Below are positions 1-10,613 of a DNA stretch of 64,000 nt, one piece after another. The number at the start of each line of letters is the position of its first letter. Position 1 is the stretch's first letter. Both the position numbers and the translations under genes were made by a program. The DNA comes from a virus. Location of the stretch: positions 1 through 64,000 of IMG/VR virus record IMGVR_UViG_3300008110_000026; one strand, 5' to 3'. The notes under the pieces are model-generated. The model searched no databases, was not told the origin of the DNA, and saw only the letters and a list, made by a program, of their open reading frames with translations.

Positions 1-1
1 C

Positions 2-3000
2 GGCGGCGCTGGTAATTTTGATAATCTAACGCCGGAGCAGCAGCGTGCAATTCAAGATGCTATCGGTACCTTTAACTTCTCTGGCTATTCACAGCCAGAA
101 ATGACTGGCACTACTTATATGCCAGCTAGCTTTAAGATTAGAAACACTAAGAAAGTTATAGACCCTCAAAGCTATGGATATTCTGTTGCACTCGACGGTA
201 ATAGATTCGTAAATGCTACTAGTCAGCGAGTTACGGGCGGATTTGTTATTCCTTTAGCTAAAAAGCTAACCGTTGTTTCAAGAACACCTCGTCCACTAGA
301 GTCATCACAGGTTTCTTCGCAGCCATGGCTTAAGACATCGCAGTTAAATCTAGACAATACATTTAGAGCTGTTAATTATAGTCCAAAGCGAATTGGCAGT
401 ACCTTTATGCTTGACACTATGGCAGTTCCGATTACCAATGTGGTTAACGGCATGGTTGTTACAAATAATAACAATGCTGGCGGCATTACATTATCACCTA
501 CCGGGCCGACCGTTCCGGGTACAGGTGTTTCCGAAAAACAAGTAATCGCAGAAACCAACGGCGGACTAACAGCCGCCACAAATAATACAATTATTGAAAC
601 TCCGCTAGCGGAAGCACCATTTGAAAATAGACAAGATAAAATTAAGTATACAGCTTTCCCAACTATTAACATTACCCCGCTCGTATATGATGCAAATGGT
701 GCCCTTGTTCCAGCTGGTGCTCCTGCTATTGCTAGAATGGTAAAACCAACACCTACCGCAAGTGTATCGGCACAGAATCTTGCAAACATACCACAAGGTT
801 CTGAGCTTGTAATCAATGGCCGTACAATAATACCTGGTACAACAGCAGAAACATTTAAGGCACAAATTAACTGTGCTGACATTGGTATTCGCGCAGATAT
901 TAATAAAGCTACAGGTAACCTTGTACTAAGATCATGCTCAGATAATCCTTTCAATGTACAGAATGGTTGCGGACCAGGTAAACTAAAACAGGTAGCTGAC
1001 TTCCATATCAGCAGAGGTTTTGATCAAAGCAGATCCGTAACTGCCGGCGAGAGCTATACAGATAGAGCTCTAAATGTGTATGGTGTTGGCGACGAAGAAG
1101 GACTACCCATAGATACTGAATGGACTCAATTTGACAGTGACGATGAACTAGAATCAGTATTGAATCTAGGTAATTCAATTATTGGTGCTAGAACAACTAC
1201 TGCTACAACCACAACAAACTTCTCTACTGGTGGTAGTGGATATAGTGTAGGCGACAGACTGAGACTAATTGGCGGTACACCTGTAAACAATACTCAAGGT
1301 CCACTAACATTAATGTGTATCGATGATCCAGGCTATGGATACACCGATGTAGGTAATCTTCGCGTAGTAATCGGCGGCAATGACGCCCCTGGTTTTGGTG
1401 CTGAAGCTATTGTTACAGAGCTAGACGAATCAGGCGGTATCAAATTTATTGAAATGGTAAACTGGGGTATCGGTTACGATTCTCAAACACCACCAGATGT
1501 AAAGATTGTTGATATTGGTGAAAGATTTAATGGCCAGTACACTACAATTAATGCTCAGGATTTGGCATCAGTAGCTGGCTCTGTTTATAGCAGAGGCACT
1601 ATCTTACTAGTTCAGGACACAACACAGCAAAACAATACGACTACTGTTAGAGAAAAGTTTTATAGAGTTGCTGCTGCAAACATTACAGTTTCTGCAACCA
1701 CTTACAATGCTTCAGCTAATGCTACATTCTTAAGCAACAGTAATATTTCAATTAGCGGTAATGTTGCGACAGTAAAAGCCAATACTTGGGTAACATTGTT
1801 GTTTGCAGCATCAAATGAATATGCAAATGCAGCTAATAACTTTAACTTCTATGTAAGCAATGTAAATGTATCTAACACATTTACAGGCGCAGGTTCATTT
1901 ACAGTTTCCGATAGATTCTTTGCTAATACAACTGTAGTAAATGCTCTAAACACAGGTGCTATTCAGTATACTGTAGTCGAACCATTAAACTACAGAGGAC
2001 TAGTTGAAATTTGCGATCCTCGTTTAGGACGATCAAGCCCAATGGTTCATGCACGAATTGGTATCGATCCAGCAACAGCCGAAGCAGGTGATGCAGGTGA
2101 TGGCACAACAGATACAACATCACGCACTAAGGTACAGATGCTTGACAACTTTAGATCACTAAACGGTCCATTGCGTATTGCTAAATTTATTGTTACTGGT
2201 ACAGATGCTGAGGGTTCAATTACTGCTCTAAGAGTTATTGACAGAGGATTATATAAGGTATTCCCATCCGATCTAACAATGGGTATCCCACTAGAGTATG
2301 ATTATGAACCAATTGGCCAAAACTCGTTCCCAGAACAAGCATTGGGCTTAGTTGATCCTCTAAGAAATAATATTCTATACGGCGGTAGCCACCCTGAATA
2401 TCAACAACCACCGTTTGTCAACACAGACGGGTCAAACATTAATCAAAATAACAAGCATCCTGATTGGGCAGATCTAGACGAATATCGTCGAGTACTTGAT
2501 CCAACAGCATTTAAAGGTTATAGACTTGTAAACGGTCAGCGTGTTAACGACCCTCTAGCATTTAATGACGGTGGTATCGGATACCGTTATGAATTGTTTA
2601 ACGGCACACCTGGTGCATACGATCCGCTAACTTTTGTTTACATTGGCGGTCAATTTATCAGCAAGCAACAGATTATCAATACTGATCCTGCTGATATTGA
2701 TTTTGGCAACTACTTTGAGCCACGAGCAATTGCTGGCGGTTCAGGTGCAAGACTGTTCTTAACAGCAATGGAAGTTCCGGATTGCTCAGAAAAGGGCACA
2801 GCGAAGGAAGCATTAGGTTTACCAGATACGGTAGCAGATGTTAGTGCGCCAGAAGTTGTTGCTTTACAAATGAACAACGCACTTGCTGATGCAGGCTATC
2901 GACCTAGAGATATTTCAGTAGATGTTGTACCAGTTGGTGTTGGCATTGATCAAGTTGATATTAAAACACCTGGCTTCCCTGGAGTTCGAATCACTGGCAC

Positions 3001-6000
3001 ACCCGGCTTCCCAGAGAAATTAGGTATACCTGTTGGTGACTATTTCAACGGTATGCTATGTATCGAAGCTACATTAAGCACACCAAATCTAACAGGTCAG
3101 CAGGCTACTGCACAAATTGAAGAACTATATAAGAATAGTGCATTTGGGCTCTTAACACCAGAACAGGATGCAGCAAATTATGGCCCTGAAGGTTATAATA
3201 CTGTTGAACCACCACAGGTACTATCACTGTTGTGCGTTAACAGTATCCAAACTGATCCAAATAGCTGGTTTGGCAATCTAAACAAGGGTTCTGCACAGAA
3301 TCCAACTGATTTTAGACTAAAACCACCTGTTGAAGGGCTAGACACTGGCCTAGGCCTACCAGGCGATTTAGAGTTCATCAATGAATTGTATGAATATGAT
3401 ATTCAAACTATCTTTGGTGAAAATGTAAACTTAATCGGTAACACTAATAGACAAACAACCAATGTGTTTGTGTTTGAAAGCAAGCGTTTCCTCAATGTTG
3501 ATCTTGTTGAAGAAGTCGATGCTACAGATACTTCAAATATTAGTTTAGCTACAGAACCTAAAGTTTGGATCGACAGTTACTTTAACACTGATCCTGCAAA
3601 TGTATCCATGACAGGGTTCACAGACGGTGGTTGGGCATATCTAGAATACGGTGTCCCTAAGCGTTGGCAGACACCGCTAACCAATCCTAACTATGTGAAG
3701 AATGTAATTCTTTATAATCAGGATGATGGTGCTAAGATTACAGACTTTGAATTTTGGGATCCGTTTAAGGGTATTATTCCAGGATTTATTCGCAACGAAA
3801 TACATTTCGTTGGAACTAGCGATCCAGTAAACTATAATAATGCTCGCACTAACTTTGGCCAAAACAATATTGGTAAGGTATGGTGGGATACCAGCACACT
3901 TCGCTACATGTGGTACGAACAGGGCAGCGATATTGAGCGTTGGAAGAACTGGGGCAGAACCTTCCCGGGAAGTACAATTACAGTATGCGAATGGGTAGAA
4001 AGCCGCGCACTACCACAAAACTGGACAGGTGACGGTACCCCTCGTTGGCTAGATAGATATGTAACTGAAAGAAGATACGATGAAGTAAATGAGAAGTATG
4101 AAAACTTCTACTATTACTGGGTACAAAATCGTGCTAAACTAGATCCTAGATTAGTAGAGCAACTGGGTAGAAAACATGACACTGAAACATTAGCTAAGTT
4201 TATCGCTAACCCAAGTGGTTACGGTCTAAACTTAGTTAGCTTTGTTAGTGAAAACTCATTTGTTCTAAACAACATTGGGCAGATACTACCTGAGGATAGC
4301 GGTGTAATTCAAATCAATCTAAGCCGTAATTTAAATGCAGATGGCATTAAGCATACTGCATGGAAACTAATGCGCGAAGGCGACAACAACAGCATAGTAC
4401 CAGAACACTTATCTGAGAAACTAATTGACAGCCTATGCGGTGAAAACGCTGTTGGCGAATTTGTTCCAGATAGACGACTAAGCAATGTAGAGCGTTATGG
4501 CATCAGTTTCCGTCCACGTCAAACTATGTTTGATGACATGTGGGAAGCAAGACGAGTAATGACATATGTGCTAAATGAAATTCTAGCAGATATTAAGCTA
4601 AACTCAATCTATCCAAACTGGGATGCTAATTTAGAACCTAGCAATGTATTTGAATCCGCCACTTGGTACGAAGTAAGATACATTGATCAGTCAACTAACA
4701 CTAAAGTAAGATACGATAGCAGTTATAAGCCAATTTACAATGTTTCCAGCATCAGTGAACTTGAATCTAATCTAAATGTTCCTGACGGTACTGTATTGCA
4801 GGTCAAAGGATCAACCGGAGACCGGGCACAGCTTTGGATGTTTGATTATGAATCGCAGTCATACAAATTGATTGCTATTGAAAATGAAACTATTAAGATT
4901 AAAAATTCAGTATACAATTCATCGTCATTCCCAGAAACAGAGCCGGCAGATTTAAGAAGCCTGCTAGAAGCTCTGAGAGATAATGTATTCAATAATACTC
5001 AGTATTGGAATGTGTTGTTCTTTGCTCTAATGAAACATGCTTATATGGAGCAAGGTGAACTATCATGGGCATTTAAGACTTCATATGTTTATGTAGAAAA
5101 GGATGAAGAAGATCTAATTGAGTTCGTTGGCTTCAAGCCAGAGAACTTTGAAAAGGTTATCGAATACATGAACGAAGCCAAGCCGTTCACTGCTAAGATT
5201 CGTGAGTACAAGGACGGCAAGCGAGCACCAACAGAAGTTATTGGTGTTGGTATGATCAGTGACTTTGATAAGCCACCATATCCAGATCCATTGACAGGCA
5301 ATATTAGAATACTCGATGACTTCGTGTTAGATGATGCTAATATTTTAGCCAACGACGATAGATACATCAATTACAACAGTATTCTAGACAAGAACGCTGC
5401 ACCATTTAGACGCAGTACAACAACAATTGTATTTGATAGAACTAACTGGGAAATGACCCAAACTGGATTCAATGCAAATACAACAACAATAAATCGCAGC
5501 ATCGCTAGAAACATAGCGAACCTATCAATGCAGTCAAATGCAGAAGTTTCAGCTAATGCTAATACTAGAGCTGTTGATCGTATCTTCAAGTTTGATTCAG
5601 AAGTGCAATCAATGTTCGTTGAAGAAGTCATTGCACACGATCCTGCAAATAACATTGCTAATTTCAACAATGTTGTAATAGATGCTAACTACCTAACAGA
5701 TGTTATCAATCTTGGTAACTTGTCATTGACATTAGCACTAGTTAAGGATAAAGTTGGTGGTAACTTCAGAGGCGATGTTCTAGATGCAAATGTCTTTACT
5801 AATGCTGTATTTGGACTAGATACAACAACAGATTACTTGGATGTATTTGCCTGGGATACTGCTGCATGGGACAGCTTTGAATGGGATGAAAGAATTGATG
5901 TAATTAACTATCAAGGCATCTTCAGTGAGAGTGTTCAGGGCAATATAACTTTCCGTAGAAACAACACTACCTATGAAGGCTTCGATGGCGTAACATTCAA

Positions 6001-7084
6001 GCGTGTTCTCTACGGTGAAGAGCGTCCAGAAGAAATGGTAATGTTAAGCCCGCTGGAATCAATGATCATGCGTGTTACAACAAATATCTATCCAAGCGGT
6101 AATAATTTAACTATCTCAAATGTAACAACAACATTAGTATCTTTTGATGCTGCTGGTTCCCCATATGATTCTGCAAGTTTAGCAAACTATGATTATAGCG
6201 GAAATATTACGCTGTTATCTAATGGTATTGTATCAGTAGGGTCGAGCAATGTATTCTATGTAAATGCAACAATGAGTAATGCTACTGTTACATTCCCTGC
6301 AGATAGGGATACTACATTCCCTGCACTGGTGCAATTGTATGCAAACGGTAACTTGATTATACCTCAGGGTACATCAACAAACACTCTGTATATACCAAGT
6401 GCAAATGCAAATACATTCTTCTATGTAAGCAATGTAACAGCAAATACAATTACTGGAGCAGGTACATTTACAATTGAGGATGATTACTTTACAAGCGCAA
6501 ATATTGCAGCACTAGCAAATGCCAATGTGCAGTATAGAATTGGTGTTTACACATCGATTGATCTGTTTGATGAAGCTGTAACAAATGCAACAATAGTATC
6601 AGCTAACACAGCAAGTGCTAATGCAAGTAATGTTCAGTATCAAATACATCAAAATCTATTTGGTCAGACAGAATATTTGAGAATCCTAGAAAACAATAAG
6701 ACTACACTAGCAGCTAATGTGTTCAATTACTCTACAGAAATTACAGTAGTTGACTCTAGCGGTTTCGCTGATCCAAGACCACAAGTTCCTGGTGTATTGT
6801 GGCTAGGCTCTGAAAAAGTACTATACGAAAGAAAAACTGGTAACACATTTGGTGGATTAACCAGAGGTGTAGCAGGTACTGCTATACAAAATTGGGTAGT
6901 TATGGATGTTACTGGCGCCCCAATTGCAGTAGAAGTATTCCCCGGCGACGGCGAAGAAACATTTAATGACTTGAACCCCGAATCTAATGTTTGGTTAGAT
7001 ACAGGGGCAAGCAGTCTAGCAGATCTTGGTAATGCAGACGTTTCAAACGTCACAAGTATTATGAAATTCTTACACGATCTATAA
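2..7084 (+). CDS. Giant virion structural protein (tail/baseplate type), 5' end outside window
   Basis: The frame is open from base 2, so the gene begins before the window; about 2360 residues are visible and the first internal ATG (101) is not the true start. The protein is rich in Asn, Thr and Ala, as expected for beta-structured phage tail proteins. A Gly-rich 'GGSGYSVGDRL' segment followed by 'GYGYTDVGNLRV' resembles beta-repeat units common in phage structural proteins, and near the C-terminus 'GNTFGGLTRGVAGTA' is a motif typical of large T4-like marine phage structural proteins. A module with the pattern YVSNV...TGAG.FT...F appears twice (bases about 1845-1975 and 6418-6540). It heads a run of late structural genes. 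The exact baseplate or tail position cannot be assigned from sequence alone. Confidence 0.85.
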   Translation, partial: GGAGNFDNLTPEQQRAIQDAIGTFNFSGYSQPEMTGTTYMPASFKIRNTKKVIDPQSYGYSVALDGNRFVNATSQRVTGGFVIPLAKKLTVVSRTPRPLESSQVSSQPWLKTSQLNLDNTFRAVNYSPKRIGSTFMLDTMAVPITNVVNGMVVTNNNNAGGITLSPTGPTVPGTGVSEKQVIAETNGGLTAATNNTIIETPLAEAPFENRQDKIKYTAFPTINITPLVYDANGALVPAGAPAIARMVKPTPTASVSAQNLANIPQGSELVINGRTIIPGTTAETFKAQINCADIGIRADINKATGNLVLRSCSDNPFNVQNGCGPGKLKQVADFHISRGFDQSRSVTAGESYTDRALNVYGVGDEEGLPIDTEWTQFDSDDELESVLNLGNSIIGARTTTATTTTNFSTGGSGYSVGDRLRLIGGTPVNNTQGPLTLMCIDDPGYGYTDVGNLRVVIGGNDAPGFGAEAIVTELDESGGIKFIEMVNWGIGYDSQTPPDVKIVDIGERFNGQYTTINAQDLASVAGSVYSRGTILLVQDTTQQNNTTTVREKFYRVAAANITVSATTYNASANATFLSNSNISISGNVATVKANTWVTLLFAASNEYANAANNFNFYVSNVNVSNTFTGAGSFTVSDRFFANTTVVNALNTGAIQYTVVEPLNYRGLVEICDPRLGRSSPMVHARIGIDPATAEAGDAGDGTTDTTSRTKVQMLDNFRSLNGPLRIAKFIVTGTDAEGSITALRVIDRGLYKVFPSDLTMGIPLEYDYEPIGQNSFPEQALGLVDPLRNNILYGGSHPEYQQPPFVNTDGSNINQNNKHPDWADLDEYRRVLDPTAFKGYRLVNGQRVNDPLAFNDGGIGYRYELFNGTPGAYDPLTFVYIGGQFISKQQIINTDPADIDFGNYFEPRAIAGGSGARLFLTAMEVPDCSEKGTAKEALGLPDTVADVSAPEVVALQMNNALADAGYRPRDISVDVVPVGVGIDQVDIKTPGFPGVRITGTPGFPEKLGIPVGDYFNGMLCIEATLSTPNLTGQQATAQIEELYKNSAFGLLTPEQDAANYGPEGYNTVEPPQVLSLLCVNSIQTDPNSWFGNLNKGSAQNPTDFRLKPPVEGLDTGLGLPGDLEFINELYEYDIQTIFGENVNLIGNTNRQTTNVFVFESKRFLNVDLVEEVDATDTSNISLATEPKVWIDSYFNTDPANVSMTGFTDGGWAYLEYGVPKRWQTPLTNPNYVKNVILYNQDDGAKITDFEFWDPFKGIIPGFIRNEIHFVGTSDPVNYNNARTNFGQNNIGKVWWDTSTLRYMWYEQGSDIERWKNWGRTFPGSTITVCEWVESRALPQNWTGDGTPRWLDRYVTERRYDEVNEKYENFYYYWVQNRAKLDPRLVEQLGRKHDTETLAKFIANPSGYGLNLVSFVSENSFVLNNIGQILPEDSGVIQINLSRNLNADGIKHTAWKLMREGDNNSIVPEHLSEKLIDSLCGENAVGEFVPDRRLSNVERYGISFRPRQTMFDDMWEARRVMTYVLNEILADIKLNSIYPNWDANLEPSNVFESATWYEVRYIDQSTNTKVRYDSSYKPIYNVSSISELESNLNVPDGTVLQVKGSTGDRAQLWMFDYESQSYKLIAIENETIKIKNSVYNSSSFPETEPADLRSLLEALRDNVFNNTQYWNVLFFALMKHAYMEQGELSWAFKTSYVYVEKDEEDLIEFVGFKPENFEKVIEYMNEAKPFTAKIREYKDGKRAPTEVIGVGMISDFDKPPYPDPLTGNIRILDDFVLDDANILANDDRYINYNSILDKNAAPFRRSTTTIVFDRTNWEMTQTGFNANTTTINRSIARNIANLSMQSNAEVSANANTRAVDRIFKFDSEVQSMFVEEVIAHDPANNIANFNNVVIDANYLTDVINLGNLSLTLALVKDKVGGNFRGDVLDANVFTNAVFGLDTTTDYLDVFAWDTAAWDSFEWDERIDVINYQGIFSESVQGNITFRRNNTTYEGFDGVTFKRVLYGEERPEEMVMLSPLESMIMRVTTNIYPSGNNLTISNVTTTLVSFDAAGSPYDSASLANYDYSGNITLLSNGIVSVGSSNVFYVNATMSNATVTFPADRDTTFPALVQLYANGNLIIPQGTSTNTLYIPSANANTFFYVSNVTANTITGAGTFTIEDDYFTSANIAALANANVQYRIGVYTSIDLFDEAVTNATIVSANTASANASNVQYQIHQNLFGQTEYLRILENNKTTLAANVFNYSTEITVVDSSGFADPRPQVPGVLWLGSEKVLYERKTGNTFGGLTRGVAGTAIQNWVVMDVTGAPIAVEVFPGDGEETFNDLNPESNVWLDTGASSLADLGNADVSNVTSIMKFLHDL

Positions 7085-7119
7085 TTAAGTAGAGTTATAA
7101 TACAGAGAATGAAAAAAGT

Positions 7120-7127
7120 GATAAATA
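7120..7127 (+). promoter_or_regulatory. T4-type late promoter GATAAATA
   Basis: GATAAATA matches the T4 late promoter consensus TATAAATA at 7 of 8 positions. It lies in the gap after the giant structural gene and 42 bases before the ATG at 7169. It argues that the earlier in-frame ATG at 7109 is not used from this transcript. Confidence 0.55.
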
Positions 7128-7168
7128 AACACAATATGCTAGCAAGTAATGAAAAGGGTGATAGTTTG

Positions 7169-7795
7169 ATGAATAGCGAAAAAGATACACAATCTGAGCG
7201 CGAACCAGACGATACAGCCGGTCTTAATATGAGCGGTCACATTCTTATCCGCGATAAAAAAACAGGCGAAGAGTTGGTTAATAAGCGTAACGCTATCCAC
7301 TACGGCAACATGGCAAACATGGTTGCCAACGCATTAAACAACGCTCAGGGTGCATATCTACAATATTTGGCTTTTGGCAATGGCGCTACTAGCGTTGATA
7401 CTTCTGGACGAGTAATTTATAAAACTCCGCGTGTTAGCGAAGCATACGAAAGTAGTGCTAGCTTATACAGTAGAACCTATAAGAAAATTATTTCAGGCGG
7501 AACTGCTACAGATAAAATTGAAATTTTACCTGGCCCAAGCTATACAGATATTAAAGTAACATGTACACTAGGATACGACGAACCCAACGATCAAGACGTA
7601 TTTGACCAGAGTACAACAAACGAAGGCGATTATATTTTTGATGAGATTGGATTATTCAGTTATCCATCAGATCCAACCGCTGCCGACCCTATCGATACCA
7701 GTACCATGCTAACACATGTTATTTTTCATCCTGTGCAAAAATCACAGAATAGAATAATTGAAATCATTTATACTGTTAGAATACAGTTGAGCTAA
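7169..7795 (+). CDS. Virion structural protein of unknown position
   Basis: A protein of 208 residues from the chosen start. In-frame ATGs also exist at 7109 and 7136, but 7169 has the good ribosome site AAGGGTGA about eight bases upstream and lies downstream of the late promoter, so I prefer it. The sequence 'SGHILIRDKKTGEELVNKRNAIHYGNM' (read in two parts: SGHILIRDKKTGEEL, then VNKRNAIHYGNM) is the kind of N-terminal domain seen in T4-like marine phage tail/baseplate proteins. The remainder is beta-rich with no transmembrane segment or enzyme motif. It sits between the giant structural protein and a fibre-like protein, which supports a virion role. Function within the tail is inferred. Confidence 0.75.
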   Translation: MNSEKDTQSEREPDDTAGLNMSGHILIRDKKTGEELVNKRNAIHYGNMANMVANALNNAQGAYLQYLAFGNGATSVDTSGRVIYKTPRVSEAYESSASLYSRTYKKIISGGTATDKIEILPGPSYTDIKVTCTLGYDEPNDQDVFDQSTTNEGDYIFDEIGLFSYPSDPTAADPIDTSTMLTHVIFHPVQKSQNRIIEIIYTVRIQLS

Positions 7796-7809
7796 TTGAG
7801 GAAAAAGAA

Positions 7810-9438
7810 ATGCCATATACAGTCAGTAATGCAGATGGTAGCATAACAATTAGTGTAGCCGACTCAACGGTTGATACAAGTACTTATTCGCTCGCGCTAG
7901 TAGGTAGAAACGTATCCAACTACGGCGCATACTTTGTACAAAACTCCATCCGTCATCTAGAAAACTTTGCCAGTGCTACTGCGCCAACCCCCGGAACCAC
8001 ACTTACAGGCCAGCTTTGGTATGATAAAGCTGAAAGCCTGCTAAGAGTTTACGACGGAACAAATTGGAAGCGAGCAACAAACATTGTTGTTGGTACACAG
8101 CCAACTACAAATCTTGTAGCAGGTACTGCTTGGTTCAATACCGTACTTGACAAACTTTATGTATATGATGGAACCTCGTTTAAAACAACAGGATACTCAG
8201 GTGAAGTATCAAGCGCATATAGCTCAACCACAAATATTGGCTCACCTACTAATTACGGTACAAAACTACGAAACATTTTCCTCAAAGACAGTAGTGGTGT
8301 TGACCGGGCCGTTCTAGCATTAGTATATGTAAATGATTCTTCTGATGGTGCAGTAAACCAAGGCACAACTACTACAGTTAACGGTAAAGAAACTATCATG
8401 GGCATCTTCAGTGACCATGCTGTATTTACAGTTGCTAATGCTGCAAATAATACCGAAGGCGAAAGTATCAACTGGTATACTGAATTAGTAGCTTCTGGTA
8501 GTATTGGTGCTACAATCCGTCCAGGTCTGAATCTTCGTACAGAATATAATACAACAGCATTAGCACTATCTGAAAGATCATATAGAGCAGATGCTGCTTA
8601 TAGATTAAATACTGGTAGCGTTGGTGCCGACGGCTCAAACATTACAGCAAGCACCGTATGGCACGATGATAAACTAACATATTCCCCAACCAGCGACAAT
8701 ACTGCTACACTTGGTGGTAGTAGTGCTAAATTTGCTAGTGCATATGTTGGTACAATCTATTTAGGTAACGGTACATCAGGCTCAATTTTAACAAACGGTA
8801 CAGTTTCAATTGGTGCAAACACCGCAACGGCTGTTAACCATGTATATGCTAATAACATCACAGTTAATGATGTAATAAACTTTAACACAGCTGATCTTGC
8901 AACCAGCGGATCACCAGTACAAAATGCTTTCGCTGCTAACATAACTGTAAGCACAGCATTAAATACACCATCAATTACTAAAACAGGTACTGACGGTACT
9001 GGCGATATTGGCCAGAGCGGTAACAAGTTTGGTACAATTTATGCTACTACATTTAGCGGTACAGCAACAACAGCACGATATGCTGACTTGGCAGAAAAAT
9101 ATCTAGCAGATGCTGACTACGAAGTTGGTACTGTTATGGTAGTCGGTGGAGAGAAAGAAGTTACAGCTTCTTCAGGATTTGGACAACGTGCAATTGGTGT
9201 AGTATCAGCTAACCCAGCTTACATGATGAACAGTGAGCTTGAAGGCGGAACCTACGTAGCACTTAAAGGTCGTGTGCCAGTTAAAGTTACTGGCGTCATC
9301 AATAAAGGTGACAGACTCATAGCTTCAAACAATGGCTGTGCAACTGCTGGCGTTATGCACGCAAATGATGTATTTGCTATTGCACTAGAATCAAAAGCAG
9401 ATGCAGGCGACGGTGTAGTTGAAGCAGTAATACTATAA
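7810..9438 (+). CDS. Tail fibre-like structural protein
   Basis: A 542-residue protein preceded by the ribosome site GAGGAAAAAGAA. Residues about 60-140 carry two copies of the phage fibre motif LWYD/AWFN...L.VYDGT.(N/S)(W/F)K ('GQLWYDKAESLLRVYDGTNWK' in shorter pieces: GQLWYDKAESL, RVYDGTNWK). The middle is a long Ser/Thr/Asn-rich beta region with repeated 'ATLGGSSAKFASAYVGTIY'-type units seen in trimeric fibres. The C-terminus ('ADLAEKYLADADYEVGTV', 'GRVPVKVTG') matches a domain common at the ends of marine T4-like fibre proteins. It probably forms part of the adsorption apparatus; whether it binds receptor directly is unknown. Confidence 0.82.
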   Translation: MPYTVSNADGSITISVADSTVDTSTYSLALVGRNVSNYGAYFVQNSIRHLENFASATAPTPGTTLTGQLWYDKAESLLRVYDGTNWKRATNIVVGTQPTTNLVAGTAWFNTVLDKLYVYDGTSFKTTGYSGEVSSAYSSTTNIGSPTNYGTKLRNIFLKDSSGVDRAVLALVYVNDSSDGAVNQGTTTTVNGKETIMGIFSDHAVFTVANAANNTEGESINWYTELVASGSIGATIRPGLNLRTEYNTTALALSERSYRADAAYRLNTGSVGADGSNITASTVWHDDKLTYSPTSDNTATLGGSSAKFASAYVGTIYLGNGTSGSILTNGTVSIGANTATAVNHVYANNITVNDVINFNTADLATSGSPVQNAFAANITVSTALNTPSITKTGTDGTGDIGQSGNKFGTIYATTFSGTATTARYADLAEKYLADADYEVGTVMVVGGEKEVTASSGFGQRAIGVVSANPAYMMNSELEGGTYVALKGRVPVKVTGVINKGDRLIASNNGCATAGVMHANDVFAIALESKADAGDGVVEAVIL

Positions 9439-9441
9439 ATA
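9434..9441 (+). promoter_or_regulatory. T4-type late promoter TATAAATA (exact)
   Basis: A perfect match to the T4 late consensus. It overlaps the stop codon region of the fibre gene and lies 25 bases upstream of the next ATG (9467), which has its own ribosome site TAGGAG. Position and exact match make it one of the strongest late promoter candidates in the window. Confidence 0.7.
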
Positions 9442-9466
9442 AAATATAAGGTTTTAGGAGAAAACT

Positions 9467-10513
9467 ATGCCATCAGGCTCAACAGTTACAATAACAGGCG
9501 GTACTAATATGACGCAAGTCGTAGCAGCTACTGACACCGTTCAAGCGGTTGATTTCAACAACGCTAGAACCAATGTTAATAACCTGCTTGGTACAGCACA
9601 AGATGTTACGCTAGGCACTTATACTGCTTCTAGTACTTTTGGATACACTCAAGGCGGTACAGCACTTACTGCTGCTAGCGCCAGCGGCTTAGTATATGCT
9701 GATAATGCTACTGGTGGTTTTAAGCGACTACAGGACGAAGTGCAGTCCCTATGTGCATTTTTAGGTCAAACGCTAAGAACAGGCGTTGGTACTGACGTAA
9801 CAACAGCAACCTCAATCACTGCTGCAACTTGGAACAACTTGATGTTAAACATCAAAGATTGTTGGGACAACAGATTTAGTCCTGCTTCTAGAACTTTATC
9901 AACACCAAGCTCAGTTACTAGGTCTACTGCATGGACTAGTTCACTATCAGAAGAAACAACATTTACTTGGGCAAGTGAAGGTGCATGCCGTGGCTATTTT
10001 AATGCAGGCGGACGTATTGGGTTTAGTTCAAGCAGAACTGGCGGTTCTGCTACTACACAAAATACAAACTGGGCATCACTGTTAAGTTCTATGGCTGATG
10101 TATTTTTAACTCATGATGACACAATTTGCACAGGTTCAACTGGTACTATTGCAGGACTTGGATTTTATGAGTTAACTGCATCCTATCAGCAATTGTATAT
10201 TAAATATGGTTCAGGTGCTTACGCATCAAACTTCTTTAAAGTTGAAGGAAAAGTTGACAGTATAACTAACCCAACTGTGGTTACACTAAGAGCTACATAT
10301 AGTGATCCTTATACTGCTGCTGCCGCAGCAGCGGCCGACGGTGCTATTGGTCCGGATGGCGTTCCAAGTTCAGGTGATGAAGCAAGTGGTTACACTGACA
10401 GCATCGACGGTACATTAACTCTAAATTCTAGAAGAGCACTACCGGACGCTAGCGGTTCAACTATTACTGTTGCTGCTCCAACTGTTTCAATGGGCGCAAT
10501 TAGCGGTTCATAA
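9467..10513 (+). CDS. Structural protein, probably fibre or neck-whisker type
   Basis: A 348-residue protein starting at an ATG with ribosome site TTAGGAGAAAA and an exact late promoter just upstream. It is very rich in Ser, Thr, Ala and Gly. The segment 'VDFNNARTNVNNLLG' near residue 30 and the following 'GGFKRLQDEVQSLCAFLGQ' helix-like stretch resemble the N-terminal parts of small phage tail/fibre proteins. No signal peptide, membrane span or catalytic motif is visible. It ends the structural run and is followed by a strong terminator, so it is the last gene of the late transcript. The exact virion location is unknown. Confidence 0.7.
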   Translation: MPSGSTVTITGGTNMTQVVAATDTVQAVDFNNARTNVNNLLGTAQDVTLGTYTASSTFGYTQGGTALTAASASGLVYADNATGGFKRLQDEVQSLCAFLGQTLRTGVGTDVTTATSITAATWNNLMLNIKDCWDNRFSPASRTLSTPSSVTRSTAWTSSLSEETTFTWASEGACRGYFNAGGRIGFSSSRTGGSATTQNTNWASLLSSMADVFLTHDDTICTGSTGTIAGLGFYELTASYQQLYIKYGSGAYASNFFKVEGKVDSITNPTVVTLRATYSDPYTAAAAAAADGAIGPDGVPSSGDEASGYTDSIDGTLTLNSRRALPDASGSTITVAAPTVSMGAISGS

Positions 10514-10531
10514 TAGAATTTAAATAAAAAG

Positions 10532-10562
10532 AAAAAGCCAGTTTTTTAACTGGCTTTTTTTT
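10532..10562 (+). terminator. Rho-independent terminator after the structural genes
   Basis: An AAAAGCCAGTT arm pairs with AACTGGCTTTT across a short T-rich loop and runs into eight or more T residues. It closes the structural transcript. The stem is almost the same as that of the terminator after the lipoprotein gene. Confidence 0.9.
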
Positions 10563-10613
10563 GCTTGCGTAAATATAACGAAGATTTGTAAAAATAATAG
10601 GAGTGAATACTTT

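Noticed and set aside
376-954. Long minus-strand open frames under the giant structural gene
   Set aside because: The + strand gene is continuous with typical phage protein composition; the antisense frames have no ribosome site or family features.
7109-7168. Longer start for the structural protein at 7169
   Set aside because: The late promoter falls inside this extension, and the ribosome site is better at 7169.
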